A DNA stretch of 64,000 nucleotides from Microcyclospora pomicola (Eukaryota > Ascomycota > Dothideomycetes > Capnodiales), in assembly GCA_002786065.1 (NCBI GenBank), contig NHNY01000035.1:1-64000 (forward strand), written 5' to 3'. The notes beneath the pieces were generated by a model. The model did not search any database, was not told the origin of the DNA, and saw nothing but the letters and a program-made list of their open reading frames with translations. This document shows positions 52,429 to 62,838 of this stretch, one piece after another. The position numbers were made by a program, and so were the translations under genes. Numbering within the stretch: the stretch's first letter is position 1; each line of letters opens with the position of its first letter.

Positions 52429-53386
52429 ATGTCGTTCACACGCGCGAGAGCTCTGCGGAGCTTGCACAACTCTGTCCGTCACTCCGGCCTGCGCGCAACA
52501 CCGCGGACCAGTGCTTCCGCCCGGACTCAGCTGGCTGTGACGAAGCGTTTCGCCAGTGGCGGAGGTGCCCACGGACACGCCGAGCCAAGCTCCGACTTGC
52601 CATGGTGAGTGTATCTGGTGCGGTGGCTTAGCCGCTGATTGATCGCTGACGCTGTCTTGCAAGGCTTTTTGGTGGAATCGCCGTGACGATCCCGTCCTGC
52701 TGGTACCTCTGGCCAACCGCTAGCCATGCTGAACACCATGACTCTCACGACGCACATGCCGAGGAGTCTCACGACGACAAAGACGAGGAATCCAAGGATG
52801 AAGAGGCTCCCCAAGAAGAGGCCGAGTCCAAGGACGAGCAGAAGGAGGAGAAGTCTGACGATGAGACCGAAGACAAGTCAGAGGAGAAGTCGGATGATAA
52901 GTCTGACGATGACTCTGAGGAATCTGGCTCCAAGGACTCTGGTGAAGGCGGTTCTGACAAGACCGGCGTTGGAAAAGGCAAGGGCGAAAACTTGACCGAC
53001 ACTCGCAAGCATGAATCATCGGACTCCAAGGGTGCATCTAAGAAGCGCATTGACTCCGATCTCGCCAAGGATCTTGGAAAGGGCCCGGACTTCGACAAGG
53101 AGGACGAAGACAAACCCGCGCGAGAAAACGTAAGGCTATGAACAGAAGCTGCATGTCAGATTTCGAGTTGTATCCTGCTAACACAAACGACTAGTCTGCA
53201 ACATCGAAGAATGCACAGAAGGGTAAAGAGGGCGAGATCTCGAGCAAGCAGTTCGGAATGTCCACCACCGCGACTAAGCACTCCACGCAAATCGACCAGG
53301 ACCCAGAGAAGTCAACGAAGGGTGAAGGTACTCCCGAAACCGCCAAGGCGATGGGAACTGTATCTGTCGACCGACCGGCAAAGTGA
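52429..53386 (+). CDS. probable mitochondrial membrane protein with acidic low-complexity tail
   Basis: Three exons, 52429-52604, 52664-53129 and 53195-53386; 277 residues. The N-terminus MSFTRARALRSLHNSVRHSG is Arg/Ser-rich, without acidic residues, and leads to TKRFASGG, a typical presequence cleavage context. One membrane segment, WLFGGIAVTIPSCWYLW, is recreated by the first splice. About 110 residues of Asp/Glu/Lys/Ser low complexity follow, then LTDTRKHESSDSKGASKKRI and a tail with FGMSTTATKHSTQIDQDPEK and KGEGTPETAK. I recall similar hypothetical proteins (DTRKH...TKHST) across filamentous fungi. Topology suggests inner-membrane anchoring with the acidic tail in the intermembrane space; this is inference. 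Confidence 0.75.
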
Positions 53387-53932
53387 GGTACGCGATAGGA
53401 CTCAGATGGAAAGGGAAGAAAGCTTTGTGTTGTACAGTGCCTCGTCGAGACAAATCCATATGTAATCTAGTAAAAGCGTAGACGGCATTCGGACCAACAT
53501 CCTTCTTGAGTCGATTACCCTTGTGAACATGATTCAGGCGGTGATCGGCTCCTTCATGCCGCAAATATTCGACGTGGTACCTATGCAGTTTGGTAATTAA
53601 TACCTGATAATTCGGTCAAGATCACATTGACATCGTGCTTCCTTCTGTCATGCCCCGCTAAACAGCGATATGCGGGACAGCGAAAGTGGACCAACCACAT
53701 ACCCGAAGGCACCGACATCTCAAAACATTCACGCCCATGCCGAGTACAGCAGTGTTGCCTGGTATTGCTGTGTTGCTGCAGCTACACACAGTACATCTTA
53801 CACAAGTTCTCTCACCGCCACCAGCACGTTCGCCCGAATGCATATGCGCCGCGATATAAATACTACGTTTGCCCCCCACCATATACACTTCTCGCCTCAA
53901 TAGGCCTCAGAAACGACGTCCTGAACGCAACC
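53387..53932. other. intergenic region and CAND1 promoter
   Basis: About 0.55 kb. Although the CAND1 frame is open back to 53627, the TATA box at 53855 shows that the right part is promoter and leader. Confidence 0.5.
53855..53861 (+). promoter_or_regulatory. TATA box of CAND1
   Basis: TATAAAT lies about 72-78 bp before the ATG at 53933, the same spacing as at POL12. It supports the shorter protein over the 102-residue upstream extension. Confidence 0.55.
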
Positions 53933-56900
53933 ATGTCGACCTCAGGGGTACCCAGTAACCCCAGCTCGCACAACGTCGCGGCTATCCTGGCCAGGCTCAA
54001 CGATGCCGATCCGGACATCCGCTTCATGACCTTGACCGACCTGAATTCGATGCTCGAAACTGGCCACCAGACATTCCTCTCGCATGATTACACCACCTCT
54101 GCAAAGGTCGTCGATGGCCTGCTCGGCACCCTCAACGATACGAACGGCGATGTTCAGAATGTGGCCATCAAGACGCTGGGGAACTTCACCCACAAGGCCC
54201 CAGAGAGCATTCTTAGTCCCATGATCGAGAAGGTCAGCAACATCAAGACCACCAATTCGATCGATACAACGGTGGCCGCGCTGGCAGTGAGGGCTATCGT
54301 GGTCAATCTCGCCCATCCTGTTGCCGGGATCCCCACCACTCCCAAGGTTCAAGACTCGTATACTGCTGTTTCAAAGGCGCTCATTCCACGCTTGATAGGC
54401 AAGGTGGTGATTGCGGTGCCGGGCACGAAGATGGGTCCACCAAAGGGAATGCTCCAGGAAGATCTGGAGACAGGGAATGATAGCAATAGCTTGGATCTAC
54501 TCACGGAGGTCGCGAGAAGCTTCGGACCAATGCTACAGCCGGTAGAAGTCGAAGCGTTGGAGCAAATCACAATGGAGATTCTGGAGAATGAACGCTGTGG
54601 AACAGTCATGAAGAAGAAGGCTGTGACAGCATTGTCCGCACTCGCGCCATACTTCAGCGACATGCTCTTGGGAAGCTTTGTTAGCTCGACCATTGAACGC
54701 TTGCGCTCACCACATCTGACGTCGCAGCAGCGGAAGCTGTACCTCACAGCATACGGTAGTCTAGCGAAGAGTATACCAAGGAGCTTCGGGCCTTACCTCA
54801 AGACACTCGCACCCTTTGTTTTGTCCCCACTAAGTCAGCAAGAGTTGAACCAGCAAAGAGAAGAGGCGGCGGAATCAGACGGTGAGGTGGATATACAAGT
54901 GGAAGAAGTACGCGAAGCTGCACTTATCGCGATTGAGAACTTTCTACAATCCTGCGCGAGTGATATGAGGGCATACAGCAAGGATGTTCTAGACGCAACA
55001 ACACGATTTATAAGGTACGAGCCAAATGTGGCAGACGATGATGACGAAGACATGCAAGAAGATGCGGAGGAAGAAGACGACGAGTTCGAGATCGAAGAGG
55101 ACTTCGAAGAGGAGACTGGATTCGAAGACGAAGACGATGTGAGCTGGAAGGTGAGACGGTGCTCTGCCAAGGCTCTGCATGCACTCATACAAACGCTGGA
55201 TCCGAACGATCCAGCGCTGTATGGCAAAATAGCGCCTGCACTCATATCGCGCTTCAAAGAGCGAGAAGAAAGCGTGCGCACGGAGATCATATCCACACTA
55301 GCTTTCCTCGTGACAAAGACCGGTTCGACATACGATCATCGTTCGATTACGGCTCAAAAGCCTACAGCTCCAATGAGTAGGAAACGGAGACGAGGCTTCA
55401 GCGACTCGCTGGGCTCTGACCTGCGGGTGAAGCAAGCGTTCATGACCGGCTTCGATATTCCAGGTACTCCACCTCCCGTCGACTCGGCCACACAAGGACT
55501 GGCCAGGATCAATCCTGAAATTGTTGAAGGTGCGGCAAAGCTTCTCAAGACAAGCACCTTACCAACCAGACAGGCGGTGATTGCCATGCTGAAGGATATG
55601 GTCGTTGCCCAACACGGTGGATTATCTGAGCACGCCGATCTTGTCATTGACCCTGTCATCGACACGATGAACAGTGTCACTGGAAGTCTTTCCAACTTGG
55701 CAGGTAACTCCCTGCGTATCGAAGGCATGCACCTACTTAAGGTCATTGCTGAGATGCATTCGACTAATGTCATTCAACCTCACCTCGGCAAAATCATACC
55801 GATGCTGGTCAAGGCGGCTAGAGACCGCTTTGCCAAGGTCGCAGTAGAAGCTTTTGCTATGGTTGAGGTTTTCGTGAGAGCACTCACCCCTCCCCGAACC
55901 ACCGCGAGTGGTCGTGAGAATACCGATCATCTCGCACAACTCTACCAGATCACAGTAGATCGCGTAACAGCAACCGATTCTGATACAGAAGTCAGGCAGC
56001 GGGCTGTGCAGGTTCTCGGGTCGTTGGTGGGACGGACTACAGGTTCGGCGAGCTCTTTCCTCAGTCAGAAAAGTCGGTTCGAGGGGCAGCAACTCGTCGC
56101 TGACAGAATGAAGAACGAGCTCACTCGTCTGGCAAGTATACAAGCAGTTGAGACCATTGTCGTTCTTGCAACGCAGAAGGACGACTTCGCCCCCCAATTC
56201 ATTCCAGCTGTGACACTTGAGCTTGGAGCGCAGCTTCGAAAGGCCAGCCGTTCACTACGAGGAACCAGTCTGAGTGCTCTGCGTATGCTAGTGCTCAATC
56301 AGGCATCCAGAGCATGTCTAGACACGACTACTGTTACCCAGATCGTGGACTTGCTGGTCCCATTACTCAAGGCGCAAGATCTACACATGATGAGTCCAGC
56401 TCTGATCATCCTTGCGGCGCTTGCAAAGGAGCAGCCTACTCTTGTCACAACTGATGCTGTCGTCACTGGTATCTGTTCGATTGTTCGATCATCGCTGTCA
56501 GGCGCTGCACTTGATGCGCTTCTGACCTGCGTAGAGACGATTGGGCAGACTGGCAACGGACAGACGCTCATGAAGCAGCTACTAGACCAAGGCGTACACG
56601 GCGATACTGATGTCGCGGGACAAGTCATCGGTACACTTCTCGTTTCGGGTGGTTCAAATATCGGAGTCAAGCTTGATGACTTCTTCAACGAGCTTCGAAC
56701 GCAGCGAGATGAGGCAAGGAAGTGTTTGGCACTCTCTGTGTTGGGAGAGGCCGGACTTCGTCTAGGCGCTAGCAGTCCACTTGCACCAGAAGACTTCACT
56801 CCATATTTCGCTGAAAGCTCCGAGAAGGTCAAATTGGCTGCTGCTGTTGCGCTCGGACGTGCTGGAGCAGGCAATGTAAAATTATACCTGCCAAAGATAC

Positions 56901-57886
56901 TTGAAGCCATGTCTCAAGGTAAGCAGTATCTTCTGCTGCACTCTGTGAAGGAGCTGCTGCAGCACAGTAACGCCGAAGATGATATCAGACCATACACCGG
57001 CTCTTTGTGGGAGAATGTCGTCAGCTCCGGTCAAACAGAAGACAACAAAGTTGTTGGCGCAGAGTGTGTTGGAAGACTGGCGATTATCGATCCGACCACG
57101 TACCTGCCACAACTGCAAGCTTTCCTGCAGAACCCAAGCCCGACAATCCGTGGTATAGTCATGACAGCGCTTCGTTACGTCTTCTCTGATACCGACGAAA
57201 GCTACGATGCCAACCTCACATCAAGCATCATTCCTATGCTTGCAACGATGCTTGCCGACTCAGATCTGGACAATCAACGCCTGTCTCTGACGACACTCAA
57301 TTCAGCCTTTCAAAACAAGCCTGATCTTGTACTTCCTCACCTTGCCGAAGTCCTTCCATACGCGATGGCCGCCACCGTCGTTCGCCCTGAACTTGTTCGT
57401 GAAGTACAAATGGGACCATTCAAACACAAAGTTGACGATGGCCTCGAACTCCGAAAATCCGCGTATGAAACGCTGTACGCTCTGCTAGACTCGACGGCCT
57501 CGCGGCAGCGTCTCGATGTGCCTGCATTCTACGACCGTATCGTTGCTGGTACCGCGGACGAGCACGAGATCAAGCTCCTCTGCTGCCTCGTGCTCGGCAA
57601 ACTGCTGGTCATTACGCCCGACGAGTCCAGGCGCCGTCTCGATAGCTTGGCCGCTAATTTCCGCACCGTCCTCAGCTTCAAGCCGAAGGAGAACGCGGTC
57701 AAGCAGGAGCTGGAGAAGCTGTCCGAGGCGAACAAGGCTGTCATCCGTACCACGGTGCTCTTCCATAAAGTCTTCTCCGGAGACGACAGCCGTGCGTGGA
57801 AGGACTACCTGGAGTATGTTCGGAAGGACTTTACGCCGCAGTTCAAGGCGGCTGAGGAGGAGCTGAAGGAGACTCGAGATCGATGA
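53933..57886 (+). CDS. CAND1: cullin-associated NEDD8-dissociated protein 1
   Basis: A 1317-residue, single-exon protein made of HEAT repeats along its full length. It starts MSTSGVPSNPSSHNVAAILA, chosen from the TATA spacing and because homology begins at ILARLNDADPDIRFMTLTDL. Typical CAND1 points are the first repeats with FTHKAPESI, and an acidic insertion of about 40 residues (near 360-400) before DDVSWKVRRCSAKAL. The C-terminal TIP120 domain has GPFKHKVDDGLELRKSAYET and KEFxxH-like EYVRKDFTPQFKA. CAND1 wraps around un-neddylated cullin-Rbx1 and exchanges substrate adaptors. CUL4 at 22 kb is a potential client. Confidence 0.94.
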   Translation: MSTSGVPSNPSSHNVAAILARLNDADPDIRFMTLTDLNSMLETGHQTFLSHDYTTSAKVVDGLLGTLNDTNGDVQNVAIKTLGNFTHKAPESILSPMIEKVSNIKTTNSIDTTVAALAVRAIVVNLAHPVAGIPTTPKVQDSYTAVSKALIPRLIGKVVIAVPGTKMGPPKGMLQEDLETGNDSNSLDLLTEVARSFGPMLQPVEVEALEQITMEILENERCGTVMKKKAVTALSALAPYFSDMLLGSFVSSTIERLRSPHLTSQQRKLYLTAYGSLAKSIPRSFGPYLKTLAPFVLSPLSQQELNQQREEAAESDGEVDIQVEEVREAALIAIENFLQSCASDMRAYSKDVLDATTRFIRYEPNVADDDDEDMQEDAEEEDDEFEIEEDFEEETGFEDEDDVSWKVRRCSAKALHALIQTLDPNDPALYGKIAPALISRFKEREESVRTEIISTLAFLVTKTGSTYDHRSITAQKPTAPMSRKRRRGFSDSLGSDLRVKQAFMTGFDIPGTPPPVDSATQGLARINPEIVEGAAKLLKTSTLPTRQAVIAMLKDMVVAQHGGLSEHADLVIDPVIDTMNSVTGSLSNLAGNSLRIEGMHLLKVIAEMHSTNVIQPHLGKIIPMLVKAARDRFAKVAVEAFAMVEVFVRALTPPRTTASGRENTDHLAQLYQITVDRVTATDSDTEVRQRAVQVLGSLVGRTTGSASSFLSQKSRFEGQQLVADRMKNELTRLASIQAVETIVVLATQKDDFAPQFIPAVTLELGAQLRKASRSLRGTSLSALRMLVLNQASRACLDTTTVTQIVDLLVPLLKAQDLHMMSPALIILAALAKEQPTLVTTDAVVTGICSIVRSSLSGAALDALLTCVETIGQTGNGQTLMKQLLDQGVHGDTDVAGQVIGTLLVSGGSNIGVKLDDFFNELRTQRDEARKCLALSVLGEAGLRLGASSPLAPEDFTPYFAESSEKVKLAAAVALGRAGAGNVKLYLPKILEAMSQGKQYLLLHSVKELLQHSNAEDDIRPYTGSLWENVVSSGQTEDNKVVGAECVGRLAIIDPTTYLPQLQAFLQNPSPTIRGIVMTALRYVFSDTDESYDANLTSSIIPMLATMLADSDLDNQRLSLTTLNSAFQNKPDLVLPHLAEVLPYAMAATVVRPELVREVQMGPFKHKVDDGLELRKSAYETLYALLDSTASRQRLDVPAFYDRIVAGTADEHEIKLLCCLVLGKLLVITPDESRRRLDSLAANFRTVLSFKPKENAVKQELEKLSEANKAVIRTTVLFHKVFSGDDSRAWKDYLEYVRKDFTPQFKAAEEELKETRDR

Positions 57887-58414
57887 GGATATGACTTGAA
57901 TCACAAAGGGGCTGGGTAAATCGCACGAGCTTCGTGCTCTGAGCAGCCTCGCACACTGTCTAGCTTGTAACTAGAAGCGATCAAAAGGCGGCATCTCTAC
58001 GGACGTGCAATTGCTTTCTACCAAGTAGTATGAGTCAGTATCACTGGTAGTGATAAAGGAATAGATGACATAAAATCCAAATCATCTGCAGACACATGCA
58101 GACCACGCAGAAAGTGATCATGCCTTCCAAGTACTGCAATTCCACTGCTATGATTCTTCTCGCGAAAAGCCTCCTCGAACAGAGCATCATGCGTACTGAC
58201 TGACCTGATTTCGACCGATTTATCTGCAGTGTACATACGCATTCGGTGATCAAGCACCTGGTACGATACATCGGGATTCACTTTGTCATGGAGTCGTGCG
58301 CTTGAGAGGATCCTGCCACGAATACGCCACTACCAGAAGACCGCTACAGATACATCCACGTCCCAGCTCTTTACTCTCCATGTCCCAAAGCCTGGATTCA
58401 TGGGAGTTCACCCC
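57887..58414. other. convergent intergenic region CAND1 / ADH
   Basis: About 0.53 kb; 3' flanks only, nothing seen. Confidence 0.5.
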
Positions 58415-59780
58415 TTAAGACCAGCACAAAACCGGCTTGATGGTCGTCCCATCATGCATCTCCTTCATGCCCTGCTCGAAGTCGGCCGCGGGGATGAGCT
58501 TCATCATGCGATCGATGGGGAAGCGGCCCTCGCGGTACCACTGGATCATCTTGGGGACGAAGGTGGGCGGGTACGCCTGGCCCTCGATGGCGCCGATCAG
58601 CTGCTTGCCGCTGAGCATGAAGGAGAACAGGTTGACGCCGAGGTCGAACTCGATGGGCGCCGAGCCGACCTGCAGGTACTTGCCCTTGTTGCGCGTGAAG
58701 TCGACGCCCGCTTTGATGAGGAAGGGCACGCCCGTCGTGTCGATGGTGATGCTCGCGCCGCCGTTGGAGATCTCGCGGACGGCGTCGACGAGCGTTTTGC
58801 CTTCGGGTAACGTGGAGCTGTCAATGCTGTGGGTCGCTCCGAGCTCCTTCGCCAGGGCGAGACGAGAGCCGATACGGTCGATGCCGATGATCTGCTTGCA
58901 GCCCTGGATTTTGGCGCCCATGATGGCCGAGAGCCCTACCCCTCCGAGGCCCATGATGCAGACGATGTCGTCGGGGCCGGCCTGGGCGGCGTTGATGACG
59001 GTCCCGGCGCCAGTCTGGATACCGCAACCTAGTGGCGAGAACAGCTGGAGCTCGCGTTTCGAGTTGACAAGGCCTTTAACATTGACCACGGAGGTCTGTT
59101 TCACCACGGACAAGTCTGCAAAGGAGGATTGGCCGAAGAAGACGCCGCTGATATCTGGTTTTGATGGTTCGCCGTCCTTGGAGGAGAAAACATTGTAAGG
59201 TCCGCCAAAGTTCAGTGGCGTGAAGTCGTTGCAGTGGGAGTGATGTCCATCTTTGCAAGTGTCGCAGCTCGAGCAGTAAGTGAAGGAGAGTAAAACAGGG
59301 TCACCGACTTGCGCAACAGTGACTCCTGGACCAACTTCCTTGACATATCCTCCGCCTATGGATTATCCTGTCAGCAGCTGAAACATAATCATCCACAAGG
59401 CCAACAGCAGTAGATCGATGCGAGTTCACTCCGTTACTGCTCCTCGGTGATCTCTTACCTTCGTGGCCCAGCACTCGGGGGTAGAATGCTATTGGAGCAG
59501 CACCAGCAGGAAACCCGCCGACCAAAGCATCAGTGTGACAGATCCCACTACCTACAATCTGTACCAACAATTCTCCCTCCTCCAGTTTCCGTACTTGCAC
59601 ATCCTCCATCTTCCACCCTCCATTAGCGAATATATCCCGCGATACAATCGCTTTTGCAGTAGTTGTTGACGTCTCCGACATTGTGTCTGATTCGCTAGTA
59701 ATTTTTGTAGACTGCTGCTCCTGCTGCTGCCAGACCTTACGAAGTGACGCTGGAATATTGGTCGATGCTCTTGCACTCAT
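58415..59780 (-). CDS. zinc-dependent alcohol dehydrogenase (aryl/benzyl-alcohol type)
   Basis: Two exons, 59780-59459 and 59355-58415, with a 103-bp GTAAGA...CATAG intron; 420 residues. Catalytic zinc ligands are Cys81 in GSGICHTD, His106 in LGHEGG (recreated by splicing), and a later Cys in PLGCGIQTGAG. The structural zinc site is complete in CSSCDTCKDGHHSHC. The Rossmann site is VCIMGLGGVGLSAIMGA, followed by GIDRIGSRLALAKELGATH, where the Asp predicts NAD preference. The layout fits the aryl-alcohol dehydrogenase branch of the MDR superfamily. An ATG at 59681 (MSETSTTTAK) would give the usual length of 387 residues, so the extra 33 residues may be a leader or 5' UTR. Confidence 0.88.
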
Positions 59781-60554
59781 GAGAAATCCGTGACCATGTC
59801 AAACGGTATCAGGCAGGGAAGTTGCAATAAGGTATGTCGGTTTGCAAACAATAATATGGCTACTGGAGGATTCAACTGCTTCACATCTGGTGATACGCAG
59901 GATATAGCGTCCCGGGTTTACTGTGCGACCACGAGAGCATTCCAGGGCTGGCCAATGGTCATGACGCAGTAGCCTTTGCTGCATATTATCGCCGAGTCGA
60001 AGCTCCCCTCCCGCATACGAGCATCCAATGGTGAAGGTGCTTCGCCGCGAAGTGCGAGTCCAAGACCCATAGATCCGGATACAATCGCGCGGCTTTATCA
60101 ATGCAAGACTTGTCGTAAAGAACGGCACCCTGCTACGGAGCGCGGGGTCGGAAGGGTTGGTGTTGGTTTGGCGGGGTAGTATTCCCAGCCAGCCTATTCG
60201 CGGCTATACCTTACGGCTGATATCCGAAGACAACTGGGGGACTTCATCCACCAAACCTTTATAAGCGACCGCTCGTGAGGATGTGTCTGAGTATGCGGCA
60301 TGCGTGAAGAAGTTAACGTGTGATTGCACTGGTCTTGAACTGGGGTATGCATCCTGCCAAGGCCAGATCGAACGTGGGGTGTGGGGTTGTAGCGGGTGCA
60401 GGTAAAAGGTAGCGTGAGGTACCTTGCTGGTATGGAAAGCGAGAATGTGACACAAATTAAGGTGATACTGTTTGTCCAGTGACTCGGAAATTCCATTGAA
60501 ATCCTATGCCTTCCTTCAGTCAATTGCGAGGCATAAATGTCAGTGGACAAGCAC
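59781..60554. other. intergenic region ADH / glomulin-family gene
   Basis: About 0.77 kb: the ADH promoter and the 3' flank of the glomulin-family gene. No motif is assigned. Confidence 0.5.
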
Positions 60555-62588
60555 TTAAAGATGTGTAACAGCCTGAGTGACGCGCTCCACGGTTTGTTCA
60601 AGCAAACTGAGCTCTGCTAAAACGCCATCGTTTTTCTCTTGCGCCAACTCTCCCGTGGACTCGAGATGCTCTGAAAATCTTACACGAGCATCCCTCAATG
60701 GCTGTAAGAAGCTGCCGGCAATGTCTGCGCTTGTCCATAGATCTTGGATTTCAAGCGCGCGGTGAAGCTGCTTGGCTTGCAAAAGCAGATACACAAAATT
60801 CAAGCTCGCCAGATAGAACGAAGCATTCGTTTGGAAAGTTGTCCAAGCTTCTTGGACAGGAGCCGTTATCAGGTCGACATGTAGAGATGGGAACAGCCAT
60901 GGCGCGAGACTCTCCAGCGCTCGTGGCGTCGCGAAGATAGAGATGCCGTCATCACCAGCTTGATTTTCGTTGTGGTTGTGACCAGCCATCAGACTCGCAC
61001 TGTTTGCCTCGATGGTCTCACCCTTGATCCAAGCAACAGCACTCACTTTGAGGTTCTCAAATGGGCAATGCTCGAGCGTGTCACGGATGAAGCCTAAGCG
61101 GACTTGATCATCTGGATGAGAGCGAAGCACAGTGCTAGTGATGTAGTGCGCGTGACCTCGAAGGTTCGGACTTGGACAGTTCGAAGACAACAATGCGGTG
61201 ACTTGGAGATATTCGTTGAACTGCTCATCAGAGTTTGGTTCACCGATGTCATTGTTGTCCAGGCAGATCAGGCCAAGGGCCAATACAGCATCGATAAGCG
61301 CAGCAGGTTCTTGTCCGAGGAAGCCAGTACCATTATCTGGGGAAGCCAGGCAGTTCTTGAGTATCTCTTGGTGGTCATTGAAGATCGTAAGCTGCTGATT
61401 TGGTGTTGACGAATCGTAAAGTATGCTCGAAACCTGCTTTGCTGTATACATGAATAATGCACCAATACGTGAAAGTGGAATGTCCTCAGCAGAACTGGGT
61501 GGCTCATCTTCGTCATGGCCAAGAGACGGCAATATTTCAGCTACCTTTGTAGCCGATAACAGTGCTTGATCGGTGAGCTTGAGGTCCTGTGCAAGTGTCA
61601 CCAGCTGGCCGATATTGTCGACCCGACGGCGGCATCGATCATCTTGGGCAAACCGTCGCGTGAATGTCTTTTCAGCGTCGAGAGTGCGCTCGGGCTGTGA
61701 CTTTTCCATGATTCGACTGCACCATGCCATGCCTGGGACGTCTTCTTCATCAGCCAGATTCAGTAAATACTCTTCTGCGATGTGCGTGATGAATGATTGC
61801 AGGAGCTTGGACTGCATAGCTGCCTCCTCGGGTGCCATTTCAATATCCTTGGCTGCCTCCGGATCTCCTGCAGTGCGTACAGACTCTGTATTACGTATTG
61901 GTACTGATCCAGTGCTTTTCCTAGCTGGGAGCATAGGTCTCGTGATACCCATGACAGTCTTGACAAATTGCAGAATAGCCATGAGCATTTCCTCTCGATG
62001 TGTTGAAGCATTGGAGAAGCTAGCAAGAACAGCTTGAAGTGTGGTGCTCAGGAAGCGTGTTGGGTGCTTCGTTTTGATCCTAGGGTGTAATATACCAAGC
62101 ATCGACATAAGTGCGGTGAATTGGTTGACTGCCAAAGGTAAAGACGGCGAAATCTCGACCATTTGAGTACTGCTGACTCCTGTATCGATCTGCCCGGTAG
62201 GCTTTGTCTTGCTCGGATAAGTTGTTGCCTCCAATTTAGCTCTTTCAAGCACATCTTCACCATGATCCGAGGACTGATCATCATCTTCACCGACGACAGG
62301 TTCGTCGTACTCGATCAAGCGCAAGCTTTCAGTGACTTTCAGTATCACTTCGCGCGGATTCCCTAGCCGTGCAATGTCTTGCAGACATGGCTCTGCTTCA
62401 GGAAGGAGGGGAACCAAAATATGAACAAGATCCCAGCCAATGTTCGTAGTGAGAGTCTCATCCTGCAGGATATTGTGGAAGAGTGGCAAAGTCTGCTCAT
62501 TCAAGTTGTACTCTACAATTGTGAGGTAGGTTAGGTAGTCTGATGCTGGTGGCAGAGCCTTGACCAGCGGATTTTCCGCGTCTTCCAT
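60555..62588 (-). CDS. YBP/Alf4/glomulin-family protein
   Basis: A 677-residue, single-exon, all-helical protein. The start at 62588 (MEDAENPLVKALPPASDYLT) is chosen because similarity begins there; an upstream in-frame ATG at 62696 has none. Recognisable blocks are DYLTYLTIVEYNL, WDLVHILVPLLPEAEPCLQD, GNPREVILKVTESL and LAPWLFPSL. This places it in the family of yeast Ybp1/Ybp2, plant Alf4 and human glomulin. Ybp1 protects the oxidative-stress factor Yap1, Ybp2 acts at kinetochores, and glomulin and Alf4 inhibit Rbx1 in cullin ligases. Which role applies in this fungus cannot be told from sequence. Confidence 0.8.
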   Translation of the reverse strand: MEDAENPLVKALPPASDYLTYLTIVEYNLNEQTLPLFHNILQDETLTTNIGWDLVHILVPLLPEAEPCLQDIARLGNPREVILKVTESLRLIEYDEPVVGEDDDQSSDHGEDVLERAKLEATTYPSKTKPTGQIDTGVSSTQMVEISPSLPLAVNQFTALMSMLGILHPRIKTKHPTRFLSTTLQAVLASFSNASTHREEMLMAILQFVKTVMGITRPMLPARKSTGSVPIRNTESVRTAGDPEAAKDIEMAPEEAAMQSKLLQSFITHIAEEYLLNLADEEDVPGMAWCSRIMEKSQPERTLDAEKTFTRRFAQDDRCRRRVDNIGQLVTLAQDLKLTDQALLSATKVAEILPSLGHDEDEPPSSAEDIPLSRIGALFMYTAKQVSSILYDSSTPNQQLTIFNDHQEILKNCLASPDNGTGFLGQEPAALIDAVLALGLICLDNNDIGEPNSDEQFNEYLQVTALLSSNCPSPNLRGHAHYITSTVLRSHPDDQVRLGFIRDTLEHCPFENLKVSAVAWIKGETIEANSASLMAGHNHNENQAGDDGISIFATPRALESLAPWLFPSLHVDLITAPVQEAWTTFQTNASFYLASLNFVYLLLQAKQLHRALEIQDLWTSADIAGSFLQPLRDARVRFSEHLESTGELAQEKNDGVLAELSLLEQTVERVTQAVTHL

Positions 62589-62838
62589 GATCTCGGCAAA
62601 CACTGGATGAATGAGACTCCAGATGTTGAAACGAAAGTCTACTTGTATGCGCAGAGGCTTGCGGATGAAGTGATATTGAGGCAGTGTGACATACATTCCT
62701 GATGATTGAGGCTGGCGAGATTACAGCCTCAGGCGACAACGCTAGCAACCACCGGCTCCACTAAAAAGTTGACGGTCGTGCTAGCTCTGGCCGATGCACC
62801 TTCAAACACACGTCTCGGCTTGTCAGTTGGCACTCAAC

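Noticed and set aside
53627-53932. 102-residue N-terminal extension of CAND1
   Set aside because: A TATA box sits inside it at the usual distance from the ATG at 53933, and CAND1 homology starts after that ATG.
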